Positions 8,131-16,001 of a stretch of DNA of 64,000 nt are shown here, piece by piece; within the stretch, counting starts at the first letter, position 1; each line of letters starts with the position of its first letter. The notes below the pieces were generated by a model, which saw only the letters and a program-made list of their open reading frames with translations, was not told the origin of the DNA and ran no database searches. Position numbers and translations under genes: made by a program. Origin of the DNA: Clostridiales bacterium (lineage in GTDB: Bacteria > Bacillota > Clostridia > Christensenellales > Aristaeellaceae); contig SVGJ01000007.1 of the NCBI GenBank assembly GCA_015056415.1, positions 20,567-84,566 on the forward strand, in the 5' to 3' direction.

Positions 8131-8511
8131 ATGCAGGAATTGTTTTCCATTCACGTGATCCTCACGCAGACCCATACCGTGCAAAGCCCCAAGGGGGCCG
8201 TCAGCATGGTGCTCTTTGAGGGAACGTGCGATTGTGATTTCTTCCACGGACGTATCCTGCCCGGCGGCGTGGATACCCAAAGGGACGGCGCCCTGTCCGC
8301 CAGGTATATGCTGGAGGGCACGGACGCCGAAGGCAATCCCACCCGCATTTTCATTGAGAACAACGGCGTGTGGGGCGAAAACGGTCAGTGCGTCACCCAT
8401 CCGCTGATCCGCACCGATAATCCTCGCCTGGCCTGGCTGGAGGAGGCCGTCCTCACCGGCGGCATCACCGGGCACGAGAAGGGCGTGGATATCCACTTTT
8501 ACCAAGCATGA
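8131..8511 (+). CDS. DUF3237-like small beta-barrel protein
   Basis: 126 residues, starting at the ATG 8 nt after AAAGGAG. The pattern (FSIHVILTQTH..., GTCDCDFFHGRILPGGVDTQ, LSARYMLEGTDAEGNPTRIFIENNG, LAWLEEAVLTGG...VDIHFYQA) resembles DUF3237, whose members look like allene-oxide-cyclase beta barrels. No catalytic residue is obvious. It lies in the kinase operon between DUF3842 and the PfkB kinase with 11- and 16-nt gaps. Family assignment is moderate; function unknown. Confidence 0.5.
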   Translation: MQELFSIHVILTQTHTVQSPKGAVSMVLFEGTCDCDFFHGRILPGGVDTQRDGALSARYMLEGTDAEGNPTRIFIENNGVWGENGQCVTHPLIRTDNPRLAWLEEAVLTGGITGHEKGVDIHFYQA

Positions 8512-8527
8512 CCGCGAGGTGAGCGCC

Positions 8528-9412
8528 ATGAAGATGGTCGTTTTCGGTTCCCTGAACATCGATAAAACCTACTCCCTTGAGGATTTCGTCCGCCCGGGGC
8601 AGACCGTATCCGCCCGCAAGATGGAGCAGTTCTGCGGCGGCAAGGGATTCAACCAGGCCATCGCCCTGCGCCGCGCCGGCAATGAGGTGCACTTCGCCGG
8701 AGCCGTGGGCCAGGACGGACAGATGCTGCTGGACGCCCTCGACCAGAGCGGTATCCGCCGGGAATGCGTGAAGATCACCGCCGGCGCCACCGGCCACGCC
8801 ATCATTCAGCTGGACGCGGCGGGCCAGAACTGCATCATCATCCTGGCCGGCGCCAATGGCGAGATCACCCCGGAGGATGTGGAGCATACCCTGTCCCGCT
8901 TTGCGCCGGGTGACCTGATCGTTTTGCAGAACGAGATCTCCTGCGTGCCGCTGATCCTTCGCCGCGCCCGGGAAATGGGCATGACCGTGGCCTTCAACCC
9001 CTCGCCCTATGATAAGAAGATCGCGGATTGCGACATCTCCTGCGTGGACTATCTTCTGGTCAACGAGACCGAGGGCGAGGCCATGACCGGTGCCGCGCAG
9101 CCCGAAGCCATGCTGGACGCCCTGCGCGCCCGCTATCCTCACCTGAACGTGGTGCTGACGCTGGGCGGCGACGGCGCTATGTACCAGAATGGCGACGGCC
9201 AGCGCTTCACCTGCGCCGCCCACCCGGTTCAGACCGTGGACACCACCGCCGCCGGAGACACCTTCACCGGGTATTTCCTCTCCGGCATACTGGGCCACGG
9301 CCAGGCGCAAACGGCGCTGCGCACCGCCGCCGTTGCTGCCGGCATCGCTGTTTCCCGCAGAGGCGCGGAGCCCTCCATCCCCATGATGGACGAGGTGGCG
9401 GCTCTCCTGTGA
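8528..9412 (+). CDS. PfkB-family carbohydrate kinase, ribokinase-like
   Basis: 294 residues. Start at the ATG after GAGGTGA; a GTG at 8519 lies within that site. Ribokinase traits: FGSLNIDKTY at 6-15, GGKGFNQAIALRRAG at 37-51 (PfkB signature 1), LLVNETEGEAMTG near 176-188, LTLGGDGAMY near 210, and VDTTAAGDTFTGYF with catalytic base Asp244. Ribokinase makes ribose-5-phosphate, but the Phe in GGKGF (usually Ala) leaves the sugar open. Last gene of the operon; a terminator follows at 9419. Confidence 0.85.
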   Translation: MKMVVFGSLNIDKTYSLEDFVRPGQTVSARKMEQFCGGKGFNQAIALRRAGNEVHFAGAVGQDGQMLLDALDQSGIRRECVKITAGATGHAIIQLDAAGQNCIIILAGANGEITPEDVEHTLSRFAPGDLIVLQNEISCVPLILRRAREMGMTVAFNPSPYDKKIADCDISCVDYLLVNETEGEAMTGAAQPEAMLDALRARYPHLNVVLTLGGDGAMYQNGDGQRFTCAAHPVQTVDTTAAGDTFTGYFLSGILGHGQAQTALRTAAVAAGIAVSRRGAEPSIPMMDEVAALL

Positions 9413-9418
9413 ACGCAC

Positions 9419-9450
9419 GAACCCCCGAACGAGGCATCGTTCGGGGGTTC
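9419..9450. terminator. Intrinsic terminator between rbsK-like gene and yacL
   Basis: GAACCCCCGAACGA / TCGTTCGGGGGTTC with a GGCA loop; the plus strand runs on into GACTTTATTT. It separates convergent operons. Confidence 0.85.
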
Positions 9451-9454
9451 GACT

Positions 9455-10561
9455 TTATTTCACTTTGGCAAAGATCATCCGGCCGGCGCTGGTCTGCACC
9501 ACGTTGCCCACCACCACGGCGGCGGATTCTCCCAGCAACTGGCGGCCGCCGTCCACCACGATCATGGTGCCATCGGGCAGGTAAGCCACGCCCTGACCGG
9601 GCTCCTTGCCCTCCTTCACGATCTGCACGGTAAGCTCCTCGCCCTGCACCACGGCGGTGCGCAGGGCCGCGGCCAGCTCGTTCAGGTTCCAGGCGGCCAC
9701 ACCGGCCACCGCAGCGGCCTTCTGCAGGCTGCTGTCACAGGTGATGACCACACCCTCCGTCTCCTGGGCCAGGCGCAGCAGCTTGATATCCGCGCCGGGC
9801 AGGTCGTCATAATCGGTCTCATCGATGCGCAGGCAGAGTTTCCCCTCCGCCTTCAGCTTTTCCAGAATGTCCAGGCCGCGTTTGCCCCGGCCGCGCTTGA
9901 TGGCATCGGAAGATTCAGCGATGCGCAGCAGTTCCGCCAGCACAAAGCCCGGCGCCACGATCTCACCCTCCAGAAAGCCCACCCGGCTCACCTCAAGGAT
10001 GCGGCCGTCGATCAGCACGGAGGTATCCAGCAGCTTGGCACGCAGGCGAGGCTCCTCGTCCGTCTTGCGGTGGCGGCGGGAGAGCCTGCCCGGCATCCGT
10101 TCCATCAGGTTCGTCACATCGGAGGCACGCTTCCAGCCCACCGTAACGCCCGTCACGCCCAGCACCACGTAAATAATCGTGGAAAGCACCGTGGTGAACA
10201 TGCTCTGGCCCATAAAGGTGAAGATCTGCGAGACCAGCGCCGCGATGATCAGCCCGGCGATCAGCCCGGCCGTGCAGCTCACCACCTGACCGAAGCTCAT
10301 ACGGTCCAGGCGTTTTTCCAGCGCCGCGGCGCCGGCCACGCACAGGTGGATGATCCGCGGGCTGAGCAGATAAAACACTCCGCCGAAGATCACCGCCGTG
10401 CCGATATACGCCGTCAGCAGCACGCCCAGGGTAAGCGGCACCTCAGGCTGAACGACGCCGTAGATCTGCATCGCGCCCAGCGTGACCGCCACGCCCAGGC
10501 CCGCGCCCAGCAGGGCGATCAGCCACCGCAGCAGCAGCTGTACTTTTTTCGATTTAAGCAA
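9455..10561 (-). CDS. yacL: PIN/TRAM-domain membrane protein YacL
   Basis: 368 residues, starting at a TTG nine nt after AAGGAG. Four TM helices (about 9-32, 43-66, 92-113, 122-142) precede a PIN nuclease-like domain: AKLLDTSVLIDGRI with the acidic Asp179, then GDFVLAE-type residues in APGFVLAELLRIAE, GKRGLDIL and VVITCDSSLQKAA. A TRAM domain (about 305-365, LTVQIVKEGKEPGQGVAYLPDGTMIVV) follows, often RNA-binding. This is the conserved Firmicute YacL, usually next to radA as here (16-nt gap). A membrane-tethered RNase is the common prediction; direct activity data are scant. Confidence 0.92.
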   Translation of the reverse strand: MLKSKKVQLLLRWLIALLGAGLGVAVTLGAMQIYGVVQPEVPLTLGVLLTAYIGTAVIFGGVFYLLSPRIIHLCVAGAAALEKRLDRMSFGQVVSCTAGLIAGLIIAALVSQIFTFMGQSMFTTVLSTIIYVVLGVTGVTVGWKRASDVTNLMERMPGRLSRRHRKTDEEPRLRAKLLDTSVLIDGRILEVSRVGFLEGEIVAPGFVLAELLRIAESSDAIKRGRGKRGLDILEKLKAEGKLCLRIDETDYDDLPGADIKLLRLAQETEGVVITCDSSLQKAAAVAGVAAWNLNELAAALRTAVVQGEELTVQIVKEGKEPGQGVAYLPDGTMIVVDGGRQLLGESAAVVVGNVVQTSAGRMIFAKVK

Positions 10562-10577
10562 ATAAGGTCACTCCTTG

Positions 10578-11942
10578 TTAAAACAACACGCTCAGGGCCT
10601 GCATCACCGTGTCCACGCCCAGCAGCTTCACGCCCTCGGGCGGGGTGAGCCGCTTCATATTCTCCTTGGGGATCATAATGGTATTGAAGCCCAGGCGCTG
10701 GCACTCGGCAATGCGGCGCTCGCACTGGGGGATGGCACGCACCTCGCCGGCCAGGCCCACCTCGCCCATCACGGCCACATCGGCGCCCACGCTCTCATCC
10801 TTCAGTGAGGAGGCCACCGCCACGCACAGGGCCAGGTCAGCCGCGGGCTCGGAAAGCTCCAGGCCGCCGGCCACATTGATGTATACATCCTGATTGTAGG
10901 TCTTCTGCCCGGCGCGCTTCTCCAGCACGGCCAGCAGCAGCGCCACACGTCCGGAATCAGCGCCGCCCACCGTGCGCCTGGGTGTGCCGAAGTAGCTCTG
11001 AGAGGTCAGGGCCTGCACGTCGCACAAAAGGGGGCGGGAGCCTTCCAGCCCGCAGAAGACCACCGAGCCGCTGGCGCCCTTGGCGCGGTGGCTCAGCAGC
11101 TGTTCGCTGGGGTTCACGACCACCTGCATACCCTTATCGGTCATCTGGAACACGCCCAGCTCGTTCACCGAGCCAAAGCGGTTCTTCACCGCCCGGAGCA
11201 GGCGGTATTCCTGCTGGCGGTCGCCCTCGAAATACAGCACCACGTCCACCATATGCTCCAGCATACGGGGACCGGCGATAGCGCCCTCCTTGGTCACGTG
11301 ACCCACCAGGAAAATGGCCGTGCCGCTCTCCTTGGCCAGGCGCATAAGCAGGCTGGTGCTTTCGCGGATCTGGCTCACGCTGCCGGGGGCCGAGGCCATC
11401 TCCGGCCGGTACATGGTCTGGATGGAATCCACCACCGCCACGTCGGGCTGGGTCTCCCGCAGCTTCTCCTCCACGCCGTCCAGGGAGTTCTCCGCCAGGA
11501 CGTAGAGGTTCGGCACGTTGATGTTGAGGCGCTTGGCACGGAGCTTCAGCTGTCTGGCCGATTCCTCGCCGCTGACGTAGAGCACCCGCTTGCCCGTCTG
11601 GCACAGGTTGGCACAGACCTGCAAAAGCAGCGTGGATTTGCCCACGCCCGGATCGCCGCCGATGAGCATCAGGCCGCCCTCCACAATGCCTCCGCCCAGC
11701 ACCCGGTCCAATTCGCTGATGCCGGTGGAGATGCGCAGGGTCACATCCTCGGGAATATCCTTGAGAAGCATGGCCACCGCACCTGTGCCGGGACGCTGCT
11801 TGGCAGCCTTCGCCGGGGCCGCGGCTGCCGCCACGGTTTCCTCCAGGGTATTCCACGCGCCGCAGCCAGGACACTTTCCGATCCAGCGGGACGTTTCATA
11901 GCCGCAGGCCGTGCAGGCAAACAGTGTTTTTTCCTTCGCCAT
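10578..11942 (-). CDS. radA: DNA repair protein RadA (Sms)
   Basis: 454 residues, full length. Hexameric helicase-like ATPase that helps branch migration in recombination repair. Seen: N-terminal zinc finger Cys10, Cys13, Cys24, Cys27; Walker A GGDPGVGKSTLLLQ near 93-106; Walker B VAVVDSIQTM near 150; the RadA-specific KNRFG near 257; and the Lon-like C-terminal domain (SGRVALLLAVLEKRAG ... INVAGGLELSEPAADLA). ATG follows GGAGGTGAAAGC. First gene of the radA-yacL pair, driven by an extended -10 at 11966. Confidence 0.97.
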   Translation of the reverse strand: MAKEKTLFACTACGYETSRWIGKCPGCGAWNTLEETVAAAAAPAKAAKQRPGTGAVAMLLKDIPEDVTLRISTGISELDRVLGGGIVEGGLMLIGGDPGVGKSTLLLQVCANLCQTGKRVLYVSGEESARQLKLRAKRLNINVPNLYVLAENSLDGVEEKLRETQPDVAVVDSIQTMYRPEMASAPGSVSQIRESTSLLMRLAKESGTAIFLVGHVTKEGAIAGPRMLEHMVDVVLYFEGDRQQEYRLLRAVKNRFGSVNELGVFQMTDKGMQVVVNPSEQLLSHRAKGASGSVVFCGLEGSRPLLCDVQALTSQSYFGTPRRTVGGADSGRVALLLAVLEKRAGQKTYNQDVYINVAGGLELSEPAADLALCVAVASSLKDESVGADVAVMGEVGLAGEVRAIPQCERRIAECQRLGFNTIMIPKENMKRLTPPEGVKLLGVDTVMQALSVLF

Positions 11943-11965
11943 GCTTTCACCTCCAAGATTGAACC

Positions 11966-11974
11966 ATTATACCA
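11966..11974 (-). promoter_or_regulatory. radA-yacL promoter (extended -10)
   Basis: Minus strand TGG followed by a perfect TATAAT (11966-11971), i.e. the extended -10 form TGnTATAAT. The -35 at 17 nt is weak (TTTCCT). About 20 nt before radA. Confidence 0.55.
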
Positions 11975-12028
11975 CAGAAAGCCATGAAAGGAAACCAGTT
12001 TTTCCCGCGCTTGTTACAAGCGGCGCTC

Positions 12029-12057
12029 TTGCCAAGGCATTGCCAAAAGAGTATAAT
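12029..12057 (+). promoter_or_regulatory. Promoter of the secreted NAGPA/LRR gene cluster
   Basis: -35 TTGCCA (12029-12034), 17-nt spacer, perfect -10 TATAAT (12052-12057); start codon 37 nt later. Confidence 0.75.
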
Positions 12058-12094
12058 ATATGCTGCAATTTTATTTCGATCGGAGCGAACCGAC

Positions 12095-12955
12095 ATGAAG
12101 CGCTTTTTCGCACTGCTGTGCATGCTGATCCTGCTGCCCACCTGCTCCCTGGCATGGGAAGCCCTGCCCCTGGGTGGCCCCGCCCCCTATGCGCCCATCG
12201 CCGACGCCTATGGTGAGGACGGCCTCTCCTATGACGATGGCACGCTTTCCATCCGCATCGAGTTTGGCGAGGCCTATGGCGTCAAGGTCACCTATGTGTA
12301 CATCCAGCTGACCGACGCCAGCCAGCTTCGCACCGCGCTGGCCGCGCCCTATCCCTCCAAGAAGACGCTGACGGTGCCCCAGATCGCCGAGGGCACCAAC
12401 TATGTGCTGGCCTTCAACGGCGACTTCTTCTCCTACCATTCCGAGGGCGTGATCATGCGCGGCGGCGAGATGCTCCGCTACAACACCTCCAAGAAGTCCT
12501 ATGGTCGCGATATGCTCATCATCAACGACAAGGGCGATTTTGACTTTATCATCCCCGTGACCAAGGACAACTACGAGGCCTATACCGGCACACCCCGGGA
12601 GATCTTCTCCTTCGGCCCGGCACTGATCATCGACGGCGAGGTGCAGGAGTACGAATACCGGAAGAAGACCTCCTGCGGTTATCCCACCCCCGCCCAGCGC
12701 CTTGCCCTGTGCCAGCTGGACACCCTCAGCTACCTCATCGTATACACCGAGGGGCCTGAGCAGGTCGAAAACACCGGCCTTTCCATTCCCCAGTTCACCG
12801 AGCTGCTCTCCAGCCTGGGCGTCAAGCATGCCTACAATCTGGACGGCGGTCACTCCTCCACGATCTATTTCAACGGCCGCCGCATCAATTCGCCCGATAC
12901 CAAGGATCGCAAGGTTGGCGACATCATTTATTTCGCCACGCTCCGCTCCGAATAA
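12095..12955 (+). CDS. Secreted phosphodiester glycosidase (NAGPA-domain) protein
   Basis: 286 residues from the ATG at 12095 (after CGGAG); the longer open frame to 11984 covers the promoter and is rejected. Signal peptide MKRFFALLCMLILLPTCSLA, then a NAGPA/PF09992 domain. Its marks are YVLAFNGDFFSYHSEGVIMRGG near 110-130, the FSFGPALIIDGE segment near 175, and the C-terminal NLDGGHSSTIYFNGR near 247-261. Members hydrolyse sugar phosphodiesters; in bacteria they are exported and may act on wall teichoic or capsule glycans. First of three secreted proteins in a row (gaps 25 and 14 nt). Confidence 0.85.
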   Translation: MKRFFALLCMLILLPTCSLAWEALPLGGPAPYAPIADAYGEDGLSYDDGTLSIRIEFGEAYGVKVTYVYIQLTDASQLRTALAAPYPSKKTLTVPQIAEGTNYVLAFNGDFFSYHSEGVIMRGGEMLRYNTSKKSYGRDMLIINDKGDFDFIIPVTKDNYEAYTGTPREIFSFGPALIIDGEVQEYEYRKKTSCGYPTPAQRLALCQLDTLSYLIVYTEGPEQVENTGLSIPQFTELLSSLGVKHAYNLDGGHSSTIYFNGRRINSPDTKDRKVGDIIYFATLRSE

Positions 12956-12980
12956 ACCCATCTGATCTGGAGGCGTATCC

Positions 12981-14876
12981 ATGAAACGCTTGCTTTGCCT
13001 GCTTCTGACCCTGATGCTCCTGCCCCTGCCGGCCCTGGCCGAGGAGGAAGAGGAGCTCCTCGCCGCTGCCGAGCTGGACGTGATCCTCAAGGATAACCGC
13101 ACCGAGCTGGATCAGACCGCCCTGCGGGACAACAGCGACTCCACCGGCTATGAGCCCAAGTCCGCCAGCAGCTATATCTTCTCCACCGAGATCAGCGGGG
13201 AGCAGCCGCTTTATCAGGTCTTCCTGCGGATGAACTCCCTGCCCGCCTCGGCGGAGATCCAGGTGAAAAACGCGAAAGACAAATACGTAACCGTAGCTAC
13301 CGTCACCTCCCCCGGCCCGGAATTCGTGCTTTCCAGCAGCGAGCCCATCACCGGCAGCATCCGCCTGGTGATCCGCTTTGAAAAGGCCGTGCCCCTGCAC
13401 CTGAAGGAATGCCGGCTGTTCGGCCAGGGTGGACTGCCCGCCTCGCTGCACCAGTGGCGCAGGAACGAACGGGCTGACGTGCTACTCATGACCGACGCGC
13501 TGACCGATGCCGATCCCACCGCGCTGAAGACCTGGAGCGACGCCGGCGCGTCTGTCGCCATCGCTGCCCTGACCGCCCCCTCCGGTGAGATCCTCGCCCA
13601 GACCGACGCCCTGTGGGAGGCCGGATTACGCCTTGCCCCCCTGTATGGCGATTTCCGCGCCATGGAGGGCGACGCCGCCCAGAAGCTGAAGACCTGGAAG
13701 GAAAAGCCCGTCCTCAAGACCCTGACCGAATGGACGCGCTGCTTCCAGCCGCTGCTTCTCCTCTCCGGCAGCGAGGTGACCCAGACGCTCCTCCCCACCG
13801 TGTGCGAAAACGCCTATAACTACAACTATGAGACCGAATCCGCCGCCGAATACGGCCTGTGGATCGTGCCTGATTCCTGCCACGTCACCGACGACGTGAC
13901 CGGTCACATTGCCGCCCTGGCTCCCCGCAGCTACGACGCCCTGCGCGCCTGGTGCGCCGAGGATTTCGCCTCCGCCCAGCATGGCGATCCCGCTACGATC
14001 CCCTATCCCGCCGACCGCCTGTCAGACGGCTACCTGGCCGAGGGCGAGTTCGTCCACGAGGATCCCGATAACGGCCTGTGGGCGTACCTTTCCCCCACCG
14101 TGCAGGTGGAGATCATCCGCTACGAGCAGCCCGAGTTTCCCCGGGTGTGGTTCGAAACGGACGTGAAGTTCAAGCCAGAAACCGAAAAGTTCCAGCAGGT
14201 GCTCTACGCCAATGCCTCCTTCGAGGGCCAGCAGATCTACCCCGAGACCCTGGCCCAGACCTCCGGCATGGTACTGGCCATCAACGGCGACTACTACCCC
14301 TACCGGCTGGACCGCAAGCAGGCCGCCGGCAACATCCTGCGCAACTATAAACCCCTGTACGATTACAGCGACAAGAACAAGCGCAACTTCCCCAACCTGG
14401 ACACCCTCGCCCTGCTGGACGACGGCACGCTGCAGGTCTACGCCGGCAACGAGATCACCGCCTCGCAGCTGGCGGAGCGCGGCAACGTGCACGACGCGCT
14501 GTCCTTCGGCCCCTATCTGGTGCGGAACGGCGAAATGCGCATCTACGACGGCTCCTCCTGGGATACGCCCGAACCCCGCTGCGCCATCGGCATGATCGGC
14601 GCCGGCCATTACCGCATCCTCACCGTGGAGGGCCGCATGCCCAAGGGCGGCGCCCGCGGCCTGAACGTGAACGATCTGTCCAAGCTGATGTATTCCCAGG
14701 GCGTCAGCGACGGCTTCAACCTGGATGGCGGCAGCACCATGGTGCTGATCTTCATGGGCCGCAAGCTGAACCTCACCGGCAAGGACACCAGCATCGGCAA
14801 GCCCCGCAACCAGCACGAACTCTTTGGCGTAGGCACCTCCACGCTGACCCACACCGACATGCTCAAATCCAAGTAA
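12981..14876 (+). CDS. Large secreted phosphodiester glycosidase (NAGPA) with N-terminal extension
   Basis: 631 residues. Signal peptide MKRLLCLLLTLMLLPLPALA then an acidic EEEEE linker. Residues about 35-150 look like a beta-sandwich (discoidin-like: ALRDNSDSTGYEP...IRLVIRFEKAVPLHLKECRLFG). Residues about 160-340 form a separate domain with ADVLLMTDALTDADP and DSCHVTDDVTGHIAAL, reminiscent of polysaccharide-deacetylase-like or phosphatase-like folds but without a safe motif. The NAGPA catalytic domain follows (about 370-625: MVLAINGDYYPYR, ALSFGPYLVRNG, GFNLDGGSTMVLIFMGR). Same ribosome-site style (TGGAGG) and likely same mRNA as its smaller paralogue upstream. Confidence 0.8.
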   Translation: MKRLLCLLLTLMLLPLPALAEEEEELLAAAELDVILKDNRTELDQTALRDNSDSTGYEPKSASSYIFSTEISGEQPLYQVFLRMNSLPASAEIQVKNAKDKYVTVATVTSPGPEFVLSSSEPITGSIRLVIRFEKAVPLHLKECRLFGQGGLPASLHQWRRNERADVLLMTDALTDADPTALKTWSDAGASVAIAALTAPSGEILAQTDALWEAGLRLAPLYGDFRAMEGDAAQKLKTWKEKPVLKTLTEWTRCFQPLLLLSGSEVTQTLLPTVCENAYNYNYETESAAEYGLWIVPDSCHVTDDVTGHIAALAPRSYDALRAWCAEDFASAQHGDPATIPYPADRLSDGYLAEGEFVHEDPDNGLWAYLSPTVQVEIIRYEQPEFPRVWFETDVKFKPETEKFQQVLYANASFEGQQIYPETLAQTSGMVLAINGDYYPYRLDRKQAAGNILRNYKPLYDYSDKNKRNFPNLDTLALLDDGTLQVYAGNEITASQLAERGNVHDALSFGPYLVRNGEMRIYDGSSWDTPEPRCAIGMIGAGHYRILTVEGRMPKGGARGLNVNDLSKLMYSQGVSDGFNLDGGSTMVLIFMGRKLNLTGKDTSIGKPRNQHELFGVGTSTLTHTDMLKSK

Positions 14877-14890
14877 GGGGACGATGATCT

Positions 14891-15928
14891 ATGCGTAAGC
14901 TGCTTTTCATCCTGACCGCGCTGCTCCTGCTGGCCCTGCCCGCCCTGGCCGAGGAGATCCCCGGCATGGTGGATATGACCTACCTGACCCAGGTAAGCGA
15001 GCGCGACGCCAAGGCCCTGGCGGAGGAGCTCAACGCCAATCCCGACGCCACCGCCTGCGACCTGCGGGGCGTGAAAGTTCCCCTGGAGGCCCAGGTGAAG
15101 CTGCTGGACAGCTGCCCCCAGATCGATTTCTACTGGACGGTAAAGATCGGCAATGAGGCCACCCTGGACAATCATCTGACCCACCTGAACCTGGATGAGC
15201 TGCCCAGCCGCTCCGGCTACCCGAAATTCAAGAACACGCTGCGCTGCTTCTCCGGCCTGGAAGAGGTGACCATGTTCTCCTACCGCTACTCCGTGAAGGA
15301 AATGGAGTCCATCCTGGCGGAGTTCCCCGACGTCACCTTCCACTGGACCATCCGGCTGGACAGCTATCTCATCCCCAACGACGCCACAGCCTTCTCCACC
15401 AACAAGGGCCGCCGCGATCCCCGCTATACCCCCCGTCAGCTGGACGCGCTGAAGCACTGCCCCAACCTGGTCGCCCTTGATGTGGGCCACAACGACGTTT
15501 CCGACCTTTCCTTCCTGACCCAGTGGCCCGGCCTGCGCATCTTTATCTGCGTGGACTCCAAGCACCGCGTAACGGATATCTCTCCCCTCAAGGACATGCA
15601 CGACCTGGAATATGTGGAGCTGTTCATGCAGGGCATCACGGACATCTCCGCCCTGGAGGGTAAGACCAAGCTGCTGGATCTGAACCTGTGCTATAACGAC
15701 ATCACCGACCTGACGCCCCTGCATTCCTGCGTGAACCTGGAGCGGCTGTGGATCTCCAACAACAAGCACCTCCCTCAGGAGCAGATCGACGCCCTGCAGG
15801 CCGCCCTGCCCAACCTGGTGATCGAAACGGAAACGAAGCAGTCCACCGGCGTTGGCTGGCGCGAGCATCCCCACTACTTCACCATGCGCGAATCCTTCCT
15901 GAGCCATTACTACGTTCCCTTTGAATAA
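14891..15928 (+). CDS. Secreted leucine-rich-repeat protein
   Basis: 345 residues. Signal peptide MRKLLFILTALLLLALPALA. From about residue 190 there are irregular LRRs of the internalin/bacterial type: LVALDVGHNDVSDLSFLTQWPGL, RVTDISPLKDMHDLEYVEL, GITDISALEGKTKLLDLNL, NDITDLTPLHSCVNLERLWI. The first half (30-180) has no recognised family, though residues 45-130 repeat a 'LKxCPxIxFYWTVxI' / 'LAEFPDVTFHWTIRL' module. No LPxTG or TM anchor, so it is freely exported. LRRs usually bind proteins or glycans; partner unknown. Third gene of the secreted cluster, ended by the terminator at 15944. Confidence 0.8.
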   Translation: MRKLLFILTALLLLALPALAEEIPGMVDMTYLTQVSERDAKALAEELNANPDATACDLRGVKVPLEAQVKLLDSCPQIDFYWTVKIGNEATLDNHLTHLNLDELPSRSGYPKFKNTLRCFSGLEEVTMFSYRYSVKEMESILAEFPDVTFHWTIRLDSYLIPNDATAFSTNKGRRDPRYTPRQLDALKHCPNLVALDVGHNDVSDLSFLTQWPGLRIFICVDSKHRVTDISPLKDMHDLEYVELFMQGITDISALEGKTKLLDLNLCYNDITDLTPLHSCVNLERLWISNNKHLPQEQIDALQAALPNLVIETETKQSTGVGWREHPHYFTMRESFLSHYYVPFE

Positions 15929-15943
15929 TTCCTTCGGACCTGC

Positions 15944-15975
15944 CCGGCGCGCACATTCCACGGCGCGCCGGTTTT
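15944..15975 (+). terminator. Intrinsic terminator after the LRR gene
   Basis: CCGGCGCGC (15944-15952) pairs perfectly with GCGCGCCGG (15963-15971), followed by TTTT. It separates the secreted cluster from the GH2 gene. Confidence 0.85.
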
Positions 15976-16001
15976 GATAATATCATGTGAGGTGCATCGC
16001 C

